Shown here: positions 1 to 11,330 of the stretch, one piece after another
How positions within the stretch are numbered: the first letter of the stretch is position 1
How the letters are laid out: each line of letters opens with the position of its first letter
NCBI GenBank assembly: GCA_015499995.1
Contig: JADNRV010000007.1
Coordinates: forward strand, 1 to 64,000
DNA: 64,000 nt
Direction: 5' to 3'
Source of the DNA: Flammula alnicola
Taxonomy: Eukaryota; Basidiomycota; Agaricomycetes; Agaricales; Strophariaceae
Notes under the pieces: model-generated
What the model was told of the DNA's origin: nothing
What the model saw: only the letters and a program-made list of their open reading frames with translations
The model's database searches: none
Position numbers and translations under genes: made by a program

Positions 1-774
1 AGCCGGTGCCATTGCATCCTCTGCCCGGGAAGAAACCGCTATGGATCTCCTTGCCGGTGTGTAACAAACGAATATATGCAAATTCACGTTTGTGGCTGAC
101 TCGAAAACAGAACAAGGACTCTGGCCAAACATCATCATGCTTTTCCGGTACGTTCTTAGACTTCATGCGTATGTACATCAGCTGATATTTGTGTCCATTC
201 CAGGGAAGCATTTAGCGTGCTCAAGGAGGCAGGATGCTCAGATGAAGCACTCTGTTATGAGATGTATGTTTTACGATTATCAAGATTCCTTTATAACTAA
301 CGTCGTTCAAGGTGGATGTCCAAAGAGCCTGCAGAGATTTTTGAACGTGCTGCCGAAGACGGATTCGTCGGTCAGGTGCGCTTTGCTTATTCCTTTCATC
401 GAAGAAGATGACTCTTAAATACGACGATCATTAGTTGAAGCATCACTCGATTGTTTCACAATATGGCCAGCTTAGTGGGGCGTTGGCGCTGGATGGGGCT
501 TCCTCTCGTGCCCATTTCAAAGATATTCTCTATAACCAGGTTTGTGGTTTCTTGTTGAACTCGTCGAATCGGAGCTTATTTAGTGGCGTATCGCAACAGG
601 TTCTTAACGGGAAGTTTTGTCGTAATCTTTCGAAAATTGAGGCAGATCTCGAGTTGGACGGTCTCCAGAATCCTTTGAACGAACTCTATCGCAGGGCAGA
701 GGAGACAGAGTTGGTGCAAGCGGAGAAGCGGGTCCGACACAGGTTGGCGGATTTGTTGTCATCGCAAACACCTT
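1..774 (+). CDS. 3' end of an unidentified multi-exon gene (partial)
   Basis: The window opens inside a gene. Exons can be followed as short blocks separated by GT-AG introns: one ending near 57, one near 106-147, one near 204-263, one near 312-375 and one from 435, with a stop at 774-776. The predicted peptide reads ...LWPNIIMLFREAFSVLKEAG... then WMSKEPAEIFERAAEDGFVG and LKHHSIVSQYGQLSGALALD, which looks helical and has no membrane segment. The last part is uncertain because an intron may lie between about 539 and 660. I do not recognise the family; a helical-repeat scaffold protein is possible but unsupported. Confidence 0.5.
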
Positions 775-887
775 GAAAGATTATGTAGCGGATGGACGGG
801 TACTCTAAAATACTGTACTCCAAGAGCTTGCAGGAGCAAATAGTCTTAGAGCCACTGTACTACACAATTTATATGCTAACTTGCGAT

Positions 888-1484
888 AGGACCTCCGAAA
901 ATACCCTATTAGGTCAGATACCAGTTCACCCGAAATCACAGCCTTTGGCTGTGAAGGTCAGATAATTTTTGGCTGTGTTCACCCATCGAGAGCCAAAAAT
1001 TTTCACTCAGGTAAGGTGCTATTGTTCACCCAAAAGTCGGCCCTACCGTCCAAGGTCAGATGTTGTTCACCCGACTGCCGTCGACAACCAATGACCGGAA
1101 CTCCGGCACCGGCAGGTTATTAATAGGTTTGGGCCATTGACCCATATGCAAAATGTACTTGGTGGCACCGTCCTCCTCTGCAAATTGTTAGAACAATGCA
1201 ATACGTGAAAGAAGAAGAATGTCGAACAATTTGTAGACTAAGATAATGATAAGAAGTGTGTGAAATGATGAGGCTTATGATTAATAAATGATTTAAAATC
1301 ACCAATTAATTATACGAGCAAAAGCGAGGTCGGATATTTTGTTCACCCGAAATTGCGAAATTTTGGAGGTCAGGTTGGAAATTCACCCGAAATCAGGCCC
1401 TAAAACGAAAAATTTTGTTCACCCAAAAACCCAGAAATTTGTGGTTTTTTGTATTTGACCTACCAGGGTATTTTCGGAGGTCCT
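888..1484. mobile_element. MITE-like non-autonomous DNA transposon (597 bp)
   Basis: The ends form a terminal inverted repeat: AGGACCTCCGAAAATACCCT at the left and its exact reverse complement at the right, continuing with TAGGTCA after two mismatches. The element is flanked on both sides by the identical 8-bp sequence CTTGCGAT (880-887 and 1485-1492), a perfect target site duplication. An 8-bp duplication is typical of hAT-type elements, but the terminal bases are not the usual hAT CAGGG, so the superfamily is open. There is no coding capacity. It sits between the stop of the upstream gene and the start of the RBM39-like gene, about 160 bp from the latter. Confidence 0.88.
910..1432 (+). repeat. 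Iterated GGTCAGAT...GTTCACCC motif inside the MITE
   Basis: Inside the MITE a two-part motif recurs in one orientation: (A/G)AGGTC(A/G)GAT followed, after a few to about 20 bases, by (G/A)TTCACCC(G/A)AAAT. Copies are visible near 911-937, 953-985, 1049-1070, 1328-1350 and 1367-1395, with further single TTCACCC copies near 1023 and 1418. They cluster in the two end thirds, as transposase-binding subterminal repeats do. Function is inferred. Confidence 0.7.
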
Positions 1485-1647
1485 CTTGCGATGGGCGCCA
1501 ACGATTCAGTCCTCCCGGGTAGTCCGGGCCGGTGAAAAGCAACAACCTTTGCAAACAGGAACAAGCAAATTTAAAAGCAACGTTTTTCGGCCACCTCATT
1601 TCAAACTCGTGCAACTACGTCTATAGTCTACCATTATACACCAGAAT

Positions 1648-3999
1648 ATGGCTTCACCAAACGGCAGAATGGAAATCGACAAATCTCCCAATCGTCATTC
1701 GTATGTCTTTAGTTCGAATGCATACTTCATGAATCATTATTGATCATTTCATTTCCAGCTCTCGTAACTTGTCTACTGACACTCTTCGTACCAGACGTTC
1801 GCATCGATCTGTATCAAGAGACCGCGAGAAAAGGGATCGAAGGAGAGACAGAGGTGATCCAGACGAGAGGAGGAAGCGAAGCCGTAGTCACGATAGAAGT
1901 GAAAGAGGATATCGTGATCGCTCGCGCGACAGGCATCGGGATCGCGACAGGGACCGAGAACGAAGACGAGAAAGGGATGGGGATAGGCACCGCAGCAGCA
2001 GGCATGATGGCCCCGATAATAGACATGGTCACCGGGATCGCGACCGTGATAGAGACAGAGACGACAAGGAGCGCGACCGCAGGCGCAAAAGGAGCGATGA
2101 CTATGACGGCTCCGAACGCGACCACGACGACAGAGTTAAAAGAAAAAGAAGCGAGGTTCTTGACGACATACCACCACCACCCCCTTCAAGTTTACCGCCA
2201 CCACCACCTCCTCGAGATAGTCCTCGTTCAATTCGTTCCACTGACCGAAGAAAAGGTGACAGGCTTGATCCACGAGATGAGTTCGACGAACCGAGAGCTG
2301 GCAGGAGGCTATCGGATAGCCGACTTCCCGTCGTCGACGACGAACCCCTGACCACGAGAAGTCCACCTCCACCAGGAGTCAGGTATGATTACCTCTTGTT
2401 TATTATCCATATGCATGAAATTTTTCTAAATCATACCTAGCCGCGCCTCTCCTTCTTACCCCTCATACGACAACCAGATGGAGGACTATAATCCGGATGA
2501 ACCTAAGGAAGACGACTCTGAAGCACGATCAGTTTTTGTTTCGCAACTCGCTGCTCGCTTGACTGCTCGAGATCTAGGTTACTTTTTCGAAGACAAACTC
2601 GGAGAAGGAACTGTGATGGATTCAAGAATTGTGACTGACCGGCTATCTCGTCGATCCAAAGGGTCAGTCCTCATCTTTCCTTTTTTATACGAAGATGCTG
2701 AACTTGCATTTGTAGCATTGGCTATGTTGAGTTCCGATCCATTGACCTCGTAGAGAAGGCCCTTGCTCTTTCAGGAACAGTCGTTATGGGTTTACCCATT
2801 ATGGTGCAACTTACCGAATCCGAAAGAAACAAGCTCCATCCTGGAGATGGGTACGTATGTTTAACACTCTGCCCATCCTCTGAGCTGATGTTTTGACAGG
2901 AGTCTCAACCTTCCTCCAGGTGTTACGGCCTCTCATGGATCAATGCAGTAAGCATCTCTGGACGTCTTACTTCAACTATTTGTTGACAATATTCATCTTA
3001 ATAGATTATATGTTGGATCTTTGCATTTCAACCTCACGGAATCGGATATCAAACAGGTCTTTGAACCCTTCGGGGAACTTGAATTTGTCGATCTTCACAG
3101 AGATCCGATGACTGGGCGAAGCAAAGGTTACGCATTCGTGCAGTAAGTAAGTCTATCTTGTAATGATCAATGTCTGACTTTAAGTCAGGTATAAACGATC
3201 CGAGGATGCTCGAATGGCTCTTGAACAAATGGAGGGATTCGAATTGGCAGGACGCACAGTAAGATTTCACTATATATCTTATTATATGCCAAGGCGCTTA
3301 TCCTTTGTTATAGCTTCGTGTTAACACCGTGCATGAAAAAGGCACAACCAAATACACACCGCAAGATTCTTTAGACGAGGCTGGCGGTGAGTTTCCCACC
3401 ATGTCGCAAAAAGTTAAATCAGATTAATTGTTTCTTGATAGGTGGTAACTTGAACGCTGCATCTCGTCAAGCGCTGATGCAGAAACTTGCTAGGACTGAA
3501 ACTGCCCCTTCTCTTCCAGAGCCTGCGTGAGTCTAACCTTGCAACACGCAACAGCTCCTCACTGACTTGGACATTCTTAGACCGCGTCCAAACATTCCTC
3601 AATCAATGCAATCTCGTTCAGTCTTATTGAAGGATATGTTTGATCCCGAAGAGTAAGTGATTTTCCGTCGTTGAGAAAACAATCTAACAGTTTGTTCCTC
3701 TATCACCAGAGAGACAGAACGAGACTGGGACAAGGACCTCGCTGAAGATGTCAAAGGAGAATGTGAGAATAAGTATGGTCCTGTTCACGCTATCAAGGTC
3801 GAGAAAGAGACACAAGTGAGTAATGTCGTCGCGGCTCGTGTGCATATCTTACATTTTTTTTCAGGGCGAGATCTATGTTAAGTTCGACTCCGTTGAGACT
3901 GCGAAGAAGGCCATCCAAGGTCTGAATGGACGATGGTTCGGCGGAAGACAAGTCTCTGCGGCCTTTATATCCGATGCCATCATGCAGGCACACCAGTAG
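1648..3999 (+). CDS. RBM39/CAPER-alpha (Rsd1)-like splicing factor
   Basis: This encodes a nuclear SR-like RNA-binding protein of the CC1-like/RBM39 family, which couples U2AF/U2 snRNP contacts to splicing. The order is an RS/RD-rich N-terminus (HRDRDRDRERRRERDGDR), a proline run, RRM1 (SVFVSQLAARLTARDLGYFF), RRM2 (LYVGSLHFNLTESDIKQVF and GYAFVQ), a linker and a C-terminal U2AF-homology RRM ending GLNGRWFGGRQVSAAF. That last string is the family hallmark. About ten small introns split it (for example 1701-1758, 2383-2440). The first ATG gives MASPNGRMEIDKSPN. The protein is about 560 residues and looks intact. The MITE upstream may lie in its promoter. Confidence 0.92.
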
Positions 4000-4483
4000 G
4001 ATCCTCACCTAGTTCGGCCAACGTCAACAGGGATTTAGCAGAGAATGCCTCACTGAAAGTTCTTTTTTTTTTCTCCTTTAAAACAGATCCCATAAAAGAA
4101 AAGAAAATATTCGTTTGATCACCTTTCTTCTTCTGATGTTACTACATCTCAATTCCCGTAATGTCCAGATTCACATTCCCTCCACCCGGGGTCGTCGTTC
4201 CTGGTTATAGCAGAAGGTGACAGACAGACTCCACGTGGATGCTCTTCGAGAGTTTCTTATGCTTTACCTCAAATGTTTTTCTGCGTTAGATTATCAACCC
4301 GAGAATAATGAGACATCTTGTCGCCCTCAATGGCACCTCAAAAGCACATGGTGTATATGGTTTGGAGCTCGACTCGGATTTCCAAACAGAAGAACTAATA
4401 CATAAGCCGCAGGTTCTTACATGTAATACCTATCTCGTTAGCAGGTCAGTTCATATAATTGTGAACAAAGATGACGGCCATCT
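4000..4483. other. Convergent intergenic spacer
   Basis: This spacer lies between the ends of the RBM39-like gene and the broken transporter. It contains a T-rich stretch near 4063-4078. I see no gene; it probably holds the two 3' untranslated regions. Confidence 0.5.
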
Positions 4484-5573
4484 CTAGTACATATAACGGA
4501 AAGACGGGGAACGCGGACCATCAGCCAGAGCTTCCGTGTCCACATCTGCGGCTGTAATGTCTACGCCCTGAACCTTATTTCTCCTACGATTCTCAATTCT
4601 CATATATATTCCAGTGCTAGAATATGTCATGTCAGCATCGGCCACATCACCAGCACGCTGTGACAATAAACGTACGATGCGACGAGCAACAAACACAAGC
4701 CACCAAATCCAGCTGCAACAAGGGTCAGATAAATGCATGCCATAACAACAGTTTGAGAAATACCAGATGTCGCAAGAGCTACGGGCAAATATTAGATTTG
4801 GAAATTCCGGAATACTCTGCTTCTTACCAGGTATGTATTTCGGCTCGTCTTTTGCTCTGAAAACATTTGTGGATATCAATCCAGAAGAGTTTGCGACGGC
4901 CACTACAAAAACACAAGTTAAGGAAGGGTGTGTGATCGATTGACACGGAGAAAGCGAACCCATCACTGCGGCCACCACAGCACGCCTCGACTCGTTGGGG
5001 GTATTGTTGGAATACCATGCGCTAACTAGCACAGAGGGCGCAAATGCCTGAGAAGGATATTCGGTGAAAGCAGTTGATGAGGTATGTCTGAGGTGCTTAC
5101 GCCACTTGTCAACAGGAAACATGCGAAATATGCTACGTGTCGATGTGCGAGGACATCAATAGACCCAAGGATAATAAATCCTACTAGCGCCGTCGCCAGA
5201 GGGATGCATCTACGTTGGTCAATATAGATATGCCCGAGAGACATTGAAATACCCACATATGGATGGATCGCTCTCTAAAATAATCAGAGGAAAAGGTGAG
5301 AAACAGTAACGCGACAGTGCCGACGATATTGGGGGCTACTGTTAGCAGATTTGTACGGATGGTGGAATATCCGAGGCTTGCTACTATTTGCGGAAGGAAA
5401 TTATTGACGCTTGCGAGGGGTACACCAAATGATAAACTAATGATTGCCCATAACCTATCCATGCATGTCAGTATGCAGCTATAATGAATCCACATTCGCA
5501 ATGAACATATTTCATACCAGTACATGGGATCCGCGAATGGACGAAAAGCGTCGCGAATATTGAGCCTTTCATC
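4484..5573 (-). pseudogene. ACS-family MFS transporter, C-terminal half (split by the 20.7-kb element)
   Basis: Exons on the minus strand encode the second half of a major facilitator of the anion:cation symporter (allantoate/nicotinate permease-like) family. The reading starts DERLNIRDAFRPFADPMYW and goes on through GVPLASVNNFLPQIVASLGY, PNIVGTVALLFLTFSSDYF, FAPSVLVSAWYSNNTPNESR and NSSGLISTNVF, ending SPSFRYMY. The N-terminal half lies 20.7 kb away at 26270-27734 on the same strand. The coding halves adjoin at the duplicated GATGAA (Asp-Glu) in the central cytoplasmic loop. No stops are evident in the exons, so the gene was disrupted recently. A spurious open frame runs from the element into this half. 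Confidence 0.88.
5568..5573. repeat. Left target site duplication TTCATC
   Basis: The 6 bp next to the left end of the 20.7-kb element are TTCATC and match 26270-26275. On the coding strand both copies read GATGAA, the Asp-Glu codons of the transporter loop, so removing the element and one copy would restore the transporter's frame. Confidence 0.9.
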
Positions 5574-5693
5574 TATGAGGGACCTCATTGGACAAAATTC
5601 AAAATCCTTATTTTCCCAAAAACCACTGACAAGACACAAATTTCCATGTTGTATTTCCCTTGAATTTCTTATATCATTGGAAAGTTCTCTCAC

Positions 5694-5855
5694 TTGAATT
5701 CTTAAGTTGCTCAAAGTCCTTAAGTCCCTTAAAATCCTTAAGTTGGTCAAATCCTTAAGTCGCTCAAAATCCTTAAGTCGCTCAAAATCCTTAAGTCGCT
5801 CAAAATCCTTAAGTCGCTCAAAATCCTTAATTCCATTAAAATCCTTAAAAGCATC
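5694..5855 (+). repeat. Left subterminal array of 18-bp units
   Basis: About nine units of an 18-bp repeat occur here, four of them identical (AAATCCTTAAGTCGCTCA, 5749-5820) and flanked by degenerate copies. The array begins roughly 120 bp inside the left end of the element. Because 18 is a multiple of three, it opens artefactual frames on both strands. Read from the end inward, the unit matches that of the right array. A role as transposase-binding sites is inferred. Confidence 0.92.
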
Positions 5856-6056
5856 AAAAAGTGCAAATCCCAAATCTCGCAACAGCTATCACTAAATTCA
5901 CATCACCTGACCAAAACACGGTATGTTCAAAAATATGATCAGACAGGATTCCCAACTCCCACTTATGGAGGGCCATCAGCATGGTCCAAGCGCCTTCAAC
6001 TTTTTTTTCTTCATCTCTTTTCACTTCACTTTCTCTATTTATTTTATATGGCCAGC

Positions 6057-9000
6057 ATGAGCTCGACAACTGCCCCCACCGCAGCGATTACTGAAACACC
6101 CTGTGTTCGCTGTCAGGAACCGGGGTGTGGCTTCTTCACGGAGCGCATGAATGTGAGCATTTTTTAATGCGCAATTGGCTCTTCTCATTTTGTTCTCTCT
6201 CAGGGCACCTGTTATTGTGGTCATTCCCAGGCAGACCACCAACACAGAGTAACAGTTTTTCCGCCTAGGGGAGGCTGTCTACAGACACGCTGCACCCGCT
6301 TTGCTGTTGTTGGTGTCGAAAGACAGGTATGTTTTAAGTGGTTGAGAGTCGTTGATCTGATATTCAAGTAAACAATCTAGATTACCAGTTTTCATGAGAG
6401 GTGCAACTGTAGTGCAGCTTACAGTCAACACTACCCTCTCCAAGCCTCTACCAGTCGGAAGTAAGTTTGCGAAATTGAATTGTTGAGAGGGGTTCTGATT
6501 TATTTTTCTTTCAGTAGCGTGAATCAAATGGCAGCGCCACCTGCAACCCAGCCAGTTCTGGTATCGCTGCCTACCCCAGTCCTTACTCAGCCTGCACCCA
6601 CAATGCCAACAATTACTCCCTATCAGCCGAGAACGGCCACACCCAGCCAGAGCACACCCTTCGGTGTTCCTATGTCACAGCCTCAGGGTCAAGCTGGAAG
6701 CTCGCGTCAACCTAGAGCAAGAACCAGGACCAATCAAGAGCCTGCGGCGATGCGCAACAGACGTCTGGCATTAAAAATAATGATCGTTCTTTTTCCCCGC
6801 GATGTGAGTTGGAAATATTATAGTCTCATTCTTAAGCTGACCGAAATTCTTTTTAGCTCAATGGTTCTAATCAAGATGATCATGGCCTCCCAAACATCAG
6901 TCGCCTTAAAACAGGAGAGCAACATAATCTTGATCTCCAATTTCTTGTTGAACAAGGTCTTGCTACTACCGTCGAACTTACCGCCCAACGTGCCGACCAT
7001 ACCCTATTACCCCAAATTCAACAACATTTTGACAGCATGATCGCCAGGGCTGATTATCAATACCCGACCATCCACCTCGCCGACATGGATTTGGCACCGA
7101 CAGCAGAATGCAGAGAGTCCAGACTTGCATTCTCAAAAATGATCTTCCGCCTTCTCAAAGTCGGCAATCTTTGCGGAACAGGACCTGCACTCACAGTTGA
7201 CAAAACTGTTACTCACAGTTCCTTTACCTATGAGGCGCTAAAGACACGCTTTCACCGCCCAGTTATGAAGCACCCGATGGATACCTCTATTCAAGGAATC
7301 CTTTATGTTTGTGAGTTTCTAATCTTTATTCATACGTCGTCAGTCATGATTCTAAATTGACCATTGACAGCGCCAAGGAGGAAATTGCAACTCGTTGGTC
7401 CTGTCGATGAGAACAAGGACGTGATGCATCATTGCTATACGGACTTTATCCTAGCACATCTGGAAAAATCTACATACCAGGTGGATCTTGACGATGAAAT
7501 CGCAGCACTCTCGCCAGAAGAACGTGAACAGACTTGGAGAAGCGAGTACCCACATCCCTGCCGCACTACCTGTCCTCGCTCTGTCCAATCTAATGTATGG
7601 CGTGAAGAAGATGGAGTGAGCGATGACGACGATCGTGATATCGAGGGTTCATTTTTGATGGGCCTGGCTCAACGGCCTTTGCGAATTCCCCCATCTGCAT
7701 CTTCATTGACAACACTCTCTCCTCTGTTCGGAAATTTGGACGTTGGACCTGCACCCATGAATCAAAACCCACCGAGTCCAACATTGCCACCAACATTGCT
7801 GCCAACATCGGTCCCCTTTGGACCTCCACTTGCTCCTCTCCCTCAATCTGCTGGTGACGCTCACCCTGACAAACCTGTTGAATATCAGCCTTCAGACGGG
7901 CCTCCTGAATGGATGAATTTTCAGTTCTTTGAGGCGGCAATCCATCGCACACGCATGCCCATCATTCTTGACACCGACGAAGCCTTTTGCGTCTCTGCAA
8001 ACTCGGTCACTGCAGCTGCAGTGGGCTTGGTGAATGCCATCAAGGGCGTTAGACAAGACAAAAACGCAAGACTAGTTACTTCAATTGTAGATATTGCCGA
8101 CCGTACTCCAGATTTTACTGCAATCGAGCCAGTAGAAGTTGAACTCTCAAACATGTTCTCCTGGTGTCATTGGATATTCCGAGCGTAAGGATGCTTTTTA
8201 CTCCCACTTGTCTATAGTTGACCTCATTTTATTTTCGCTTTAGTGGAGACCCAAATGATGATGATAACATCGGAAGTGCGGTCATGCGTGAGGTCCTCGC
8301 AGAGGCTCTTGTATTCTGCCAGAGTGCAGAAAATGATATAGTGGAACACTTGGGAAATTCTGACGATTATGTCGGTCTCAAGATATCTGCTGATGGTATT
8401 GTCCAGCAGGATACCCTGGACCTTTACTATGCTTTTGGTGCATTATGTGCTATCTTCATGATCAAAACACATGCCGCCCCAGAACCTTTCTCTCCTGCGT
8501 TTATTCTGGCTGCTCTCCGAGGCATTGATTCCATTCTTGAACCAGCCTGGATCGCATCTATATCCCCAGCAGTCTCCAAGATTCTCTCTTTGCTGCCTGC
8601 CAATCCTGAAGAGCCAATACCCAATGATCGTGCCTTGCGTGGCTTCGTTGAAGCCAACCTTGTAAACTCCAGAGTACGTTCATTACTCTTTTACTAAACT
8701 TCCTTTTTTTAACAAAATTTCCCAGTTCGAATCCATACAAAGAAGTCCTCCAGAGCAAAGGGCTCAAATTATCCGCATGCTTACCATCAATGCCCTCCTA
8801 GGGTCTTCGGAAAGGGTTGTTACTTCGTCCCCAGAATTTGCTGCCTTCTCTGCAGGTTTGGATCTATACTTAACTCCAAGCTTTCCTTCGTTTAAAGAGG
8901 TGCGTTCAATTTCAAAGTATGAGTTTCAAACGCCTGATAAGACCCTAGGCAATCAGTTCTTCTTCAAAGTACCTCCTCTCGCAGTGCTATAATCGCCGTA

Positions 9001-9627
9001 TTACATCTGGCGAACAAGTCATCCCCCACCTGCACTTTTCGTACCATAGATCTGCGACACCGGACATCATTCAGAGCGCCCAACATCTAATTCCACAAAT
9101 TACTGCTGCCGTCAAACGCTACTTGCTGGGTAAAGGCCATCCCTTCCCTGATCGTGTCCATGGCCTCGCAAATCCAGATACCATTGGACAGGAAATGACC
9201 GATTCAGGTTTCAGGGCTCGGAGATTTGTCAAGGTTCTCAGCGGACTGGACATGATGCCCGTTGCTGACAAGCGATTCCAGGTCAGTCTTACAAACTTAA
9301 AACACTACTCTGTCCAATATCTGATGCACAGTTGCCTTAGGTGTCGCTTTATGAAGACATACGTGAAAAGGCACTCTTTAATGGAGAGTACAATGTGCGT
9401 TTTTTCCCCTTGTTCAAAACTAAGTTGCCTAACTTGAGATTCAGGCCACTACTGACTTCGTCCCACCTTTGCCCCACGCTTGCCTATACGACATTGACGT
9501 ATGGGTTAACCAACCCCTCATTGACGCCCTCGCAACAGCTGATGCTCCTCTTGGCGTGGACACGGAATTTGACTGGGCCCTCCATCTTGGAATAATGAAA
9601 ATGGGAAACGATGGATTCAACGCATAA
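6057..9627 (+). CDS. Large unidentified cargo protein with N-terminal Cys/His cluster
   Basis: I do not recognise this family. The gene has about ten introns with good GT-AG signals (for example 6151-6201, 6804-6855, 7310-7370, 8186-8243) and ends at a TAA at 9625-9627, giving roughly 950-1000 residues. The first 120 residues hold a Cys/His cluster: CVRCQEPGCGFF, then CYCGHSQADH, then C-x4-C and CNC, which resembles a zinc-binding module. A Pro/Thr/Gln-rich linker follows with a basic patch (RQPRARTRTNQEP). A large globular region contains YQYPTIHLADMDL, SFLMGLAQRPLRIP, WCHWIFRAGDPNDDDNIG and HLHFSYHRSATPDI. There is no membrane segment or recombinase motif. It is the first gene inside the left end of the element, reads inward, and shows no disabling mutation. 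Confidence 0.78.
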
Positions 9628-10149
9628 ACATCAGCCCATCCCACACGACACTGTTCTGACTCAAAACCTCAAGTCTGTTTTCACCTGCACAGCCTGTACC
9701 GCAAACACGAACTCCAGAATTTCAACCTGCATAATGGACTTTTTCTGACTCATCGCTCCATGTAGACTCTTTTCCACCAGCTGCAAACTTCTTTCGCCAT
9801 GTATACATTATCCGAATGCTCAATGCTCATGCTCATGTACTCCCAGATATCATAACTGCTCAAGGGCACTTTAAAAAGCCACGTAGATTTCACTGTATAT
9901 TTTTGCACGATTGCTGTATCCTCAAAAGCTTTGTATTTATTCACAACCAATATTACTCCTGACACTCTTTATTCTATGTACTGAAGTACAAATCCAAATT
10001 ATAGCCGCACCACCAACAACAGGCGTATTTTCACAGCCTGATAGTCACGTCGGAAATCCGAGGAGAAGGAACACGATTGGCGGTGTTCGTAGGCTGTCAT
10101 GGCGCCTCCTGGTGTCGGCATCGGTGGCTTACGCTTGGAGGGCGGCAAA
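9628..10149. other. Spacer after the large cargo gene
   Basis: This is a convergent spacer between the large cargo gene and the kinesin relic. It presumably holds a 3' untranslated region. No gene is recognised. Confidence 0.4.
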
Positions 10150-11330
10150 GCCATTCTGAGACCCAGAGAATCGAATTTGGAGACGAAGGCTAGAGCGCCG
10201 TTCTTCCTCGAGTGTCTGCTTCGCCTGCAAAAAATCAACGTCTCAGTAAAATCCGAGTAGTTCATATGTGATCCAACGACAAACCTTCTTCTCCTTCTCC
10301 AAAGCCTTGGCGACTTCCTCTGCCCATCGTTCGCTCTTCTCGCTCTTCTTCTTCTCCTCCTCGAGCTTCTCAGACTACTCCTTCACCACATCCTCTTTAA
10401 CCTTCCTCAATGGCTTGCCCAAGTTCTCCTCGTACCCACCCACCGCAATTTCAAGCTCGCAAATGGTCTTCGTCTGCTCAGCAATCAACATGTCCTTCTC
10501 ATCCGATGATGCATCCGCGGGCAAGGGTGGTCGGGCAAGCTGCAGGCGCGCAGCGAGGAGCTCTTGTTGCAGCTGATATGGCGACATTTCAAAGTGGATC
10601 TTGACCGGCCTGACAGGCCTGCTCTCGCTGTCGCCTTCCTTGCTCTCATCCACTGCGGCGCTGGTAAGGATGAGCTTCGTCGATCGCGCATCGCTTTGGA
10701 TTCGTCGATTTGCTGGAGATGACAACAATGAGCATTTTCAGAAACAGGATATTCAACAGGCAGACGAGAGATTTTACCTCGCGTGGAGAGTCGACGAGAT
10801 CGGGCAGGCACTTCAGCCTCGCGTTCTGTGAGTCGGGCTTTCAATTCCTCGATCTCTTTGCGGTATCGTTCAATAAGGGCATCAGTGTCGACCACCTCTT
10901 TCTTCTGGGCATGGAGCTATTCGCAGGCAAGGGTCAGCCTTCTACTCTTTGGAGGAAGAAACCAGAAGAAAAGAAAGAACCAGACATACTTGTACGCTCT
11001 TGATCCTCTTCGCGAAGAGTAACGTGCTCATACTTTCAGAAACAGCAGCGTCAGGATTAATTGTGCAAATCACACTAATACGTGCGTTGCCTGAGAGCGA
11101 AGGCTGCAGCATGCGCGTCAGCTCGAGTTGCGGTAGGGTACGTGGTCTGATTTCTTGTTGTCTGCTAATGTGCCGATTGTCGTTCCGACTGCGAGCAAGC
11201 TGTTAAAGAATTTAAAAAAGTGAGTTGATCTGGTGAAAATATTTGTTGATGATATTACCAACCTTGTATTGATATATTTTCCTTCTCGCTTTTTCTGAAC
11301 CAGCAAGATCGATCAGACTCTGGAAGAAAC
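10150..11330 (-). pseudogene. Kinesin motor-end and coiled-coil fragment (decayed)
   Basis: Minus-strand pieces match the end of a kinesin motor and its neck: SLIDLAGSEKA, then REGKYINT, then IGTLADNKKSDHVPYRNSSL, then LTRMLQPSLSGNARISVICT and STLLFAKRIKSVQV. The coil follows: ALIERYRKEIEELKARLTER and KTICELEIAVGGYEENLGKP. The pattern resembles kinesin-7/CENP-E-like fungal motors. Two faults show decay: the SEKA and REGKYINT segments are in different frames with intervening residues missing, and a TAG interrupts the coil between VKE and SEKLEEEKK (near 10375). I could not find the P-loop half of the motor. It lies antisense to the element's intact genes. Confidence 0.75.

Noticed and set aside
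1740..2351. Overlapping alternative frame in the RS/RD-rich exon
   Set aside because: Low-complexity arginine-codon repeats open all frames; only the frame continuing into the RNA-binding domains is real.
5694..5855. CRISPR-like array
   Set aside because: Units are contiguous without spacers, in a eukaryotic genome, and mirrored at the other end of the element.
5184..5882. Minus-strand open frame encoding repeated LKDFER followed by transporter sequence
   Set aside because: It is the 18-bp array read through into the broken transporter; the repeat length is a multiple of three, so the frame stays open without being coding.
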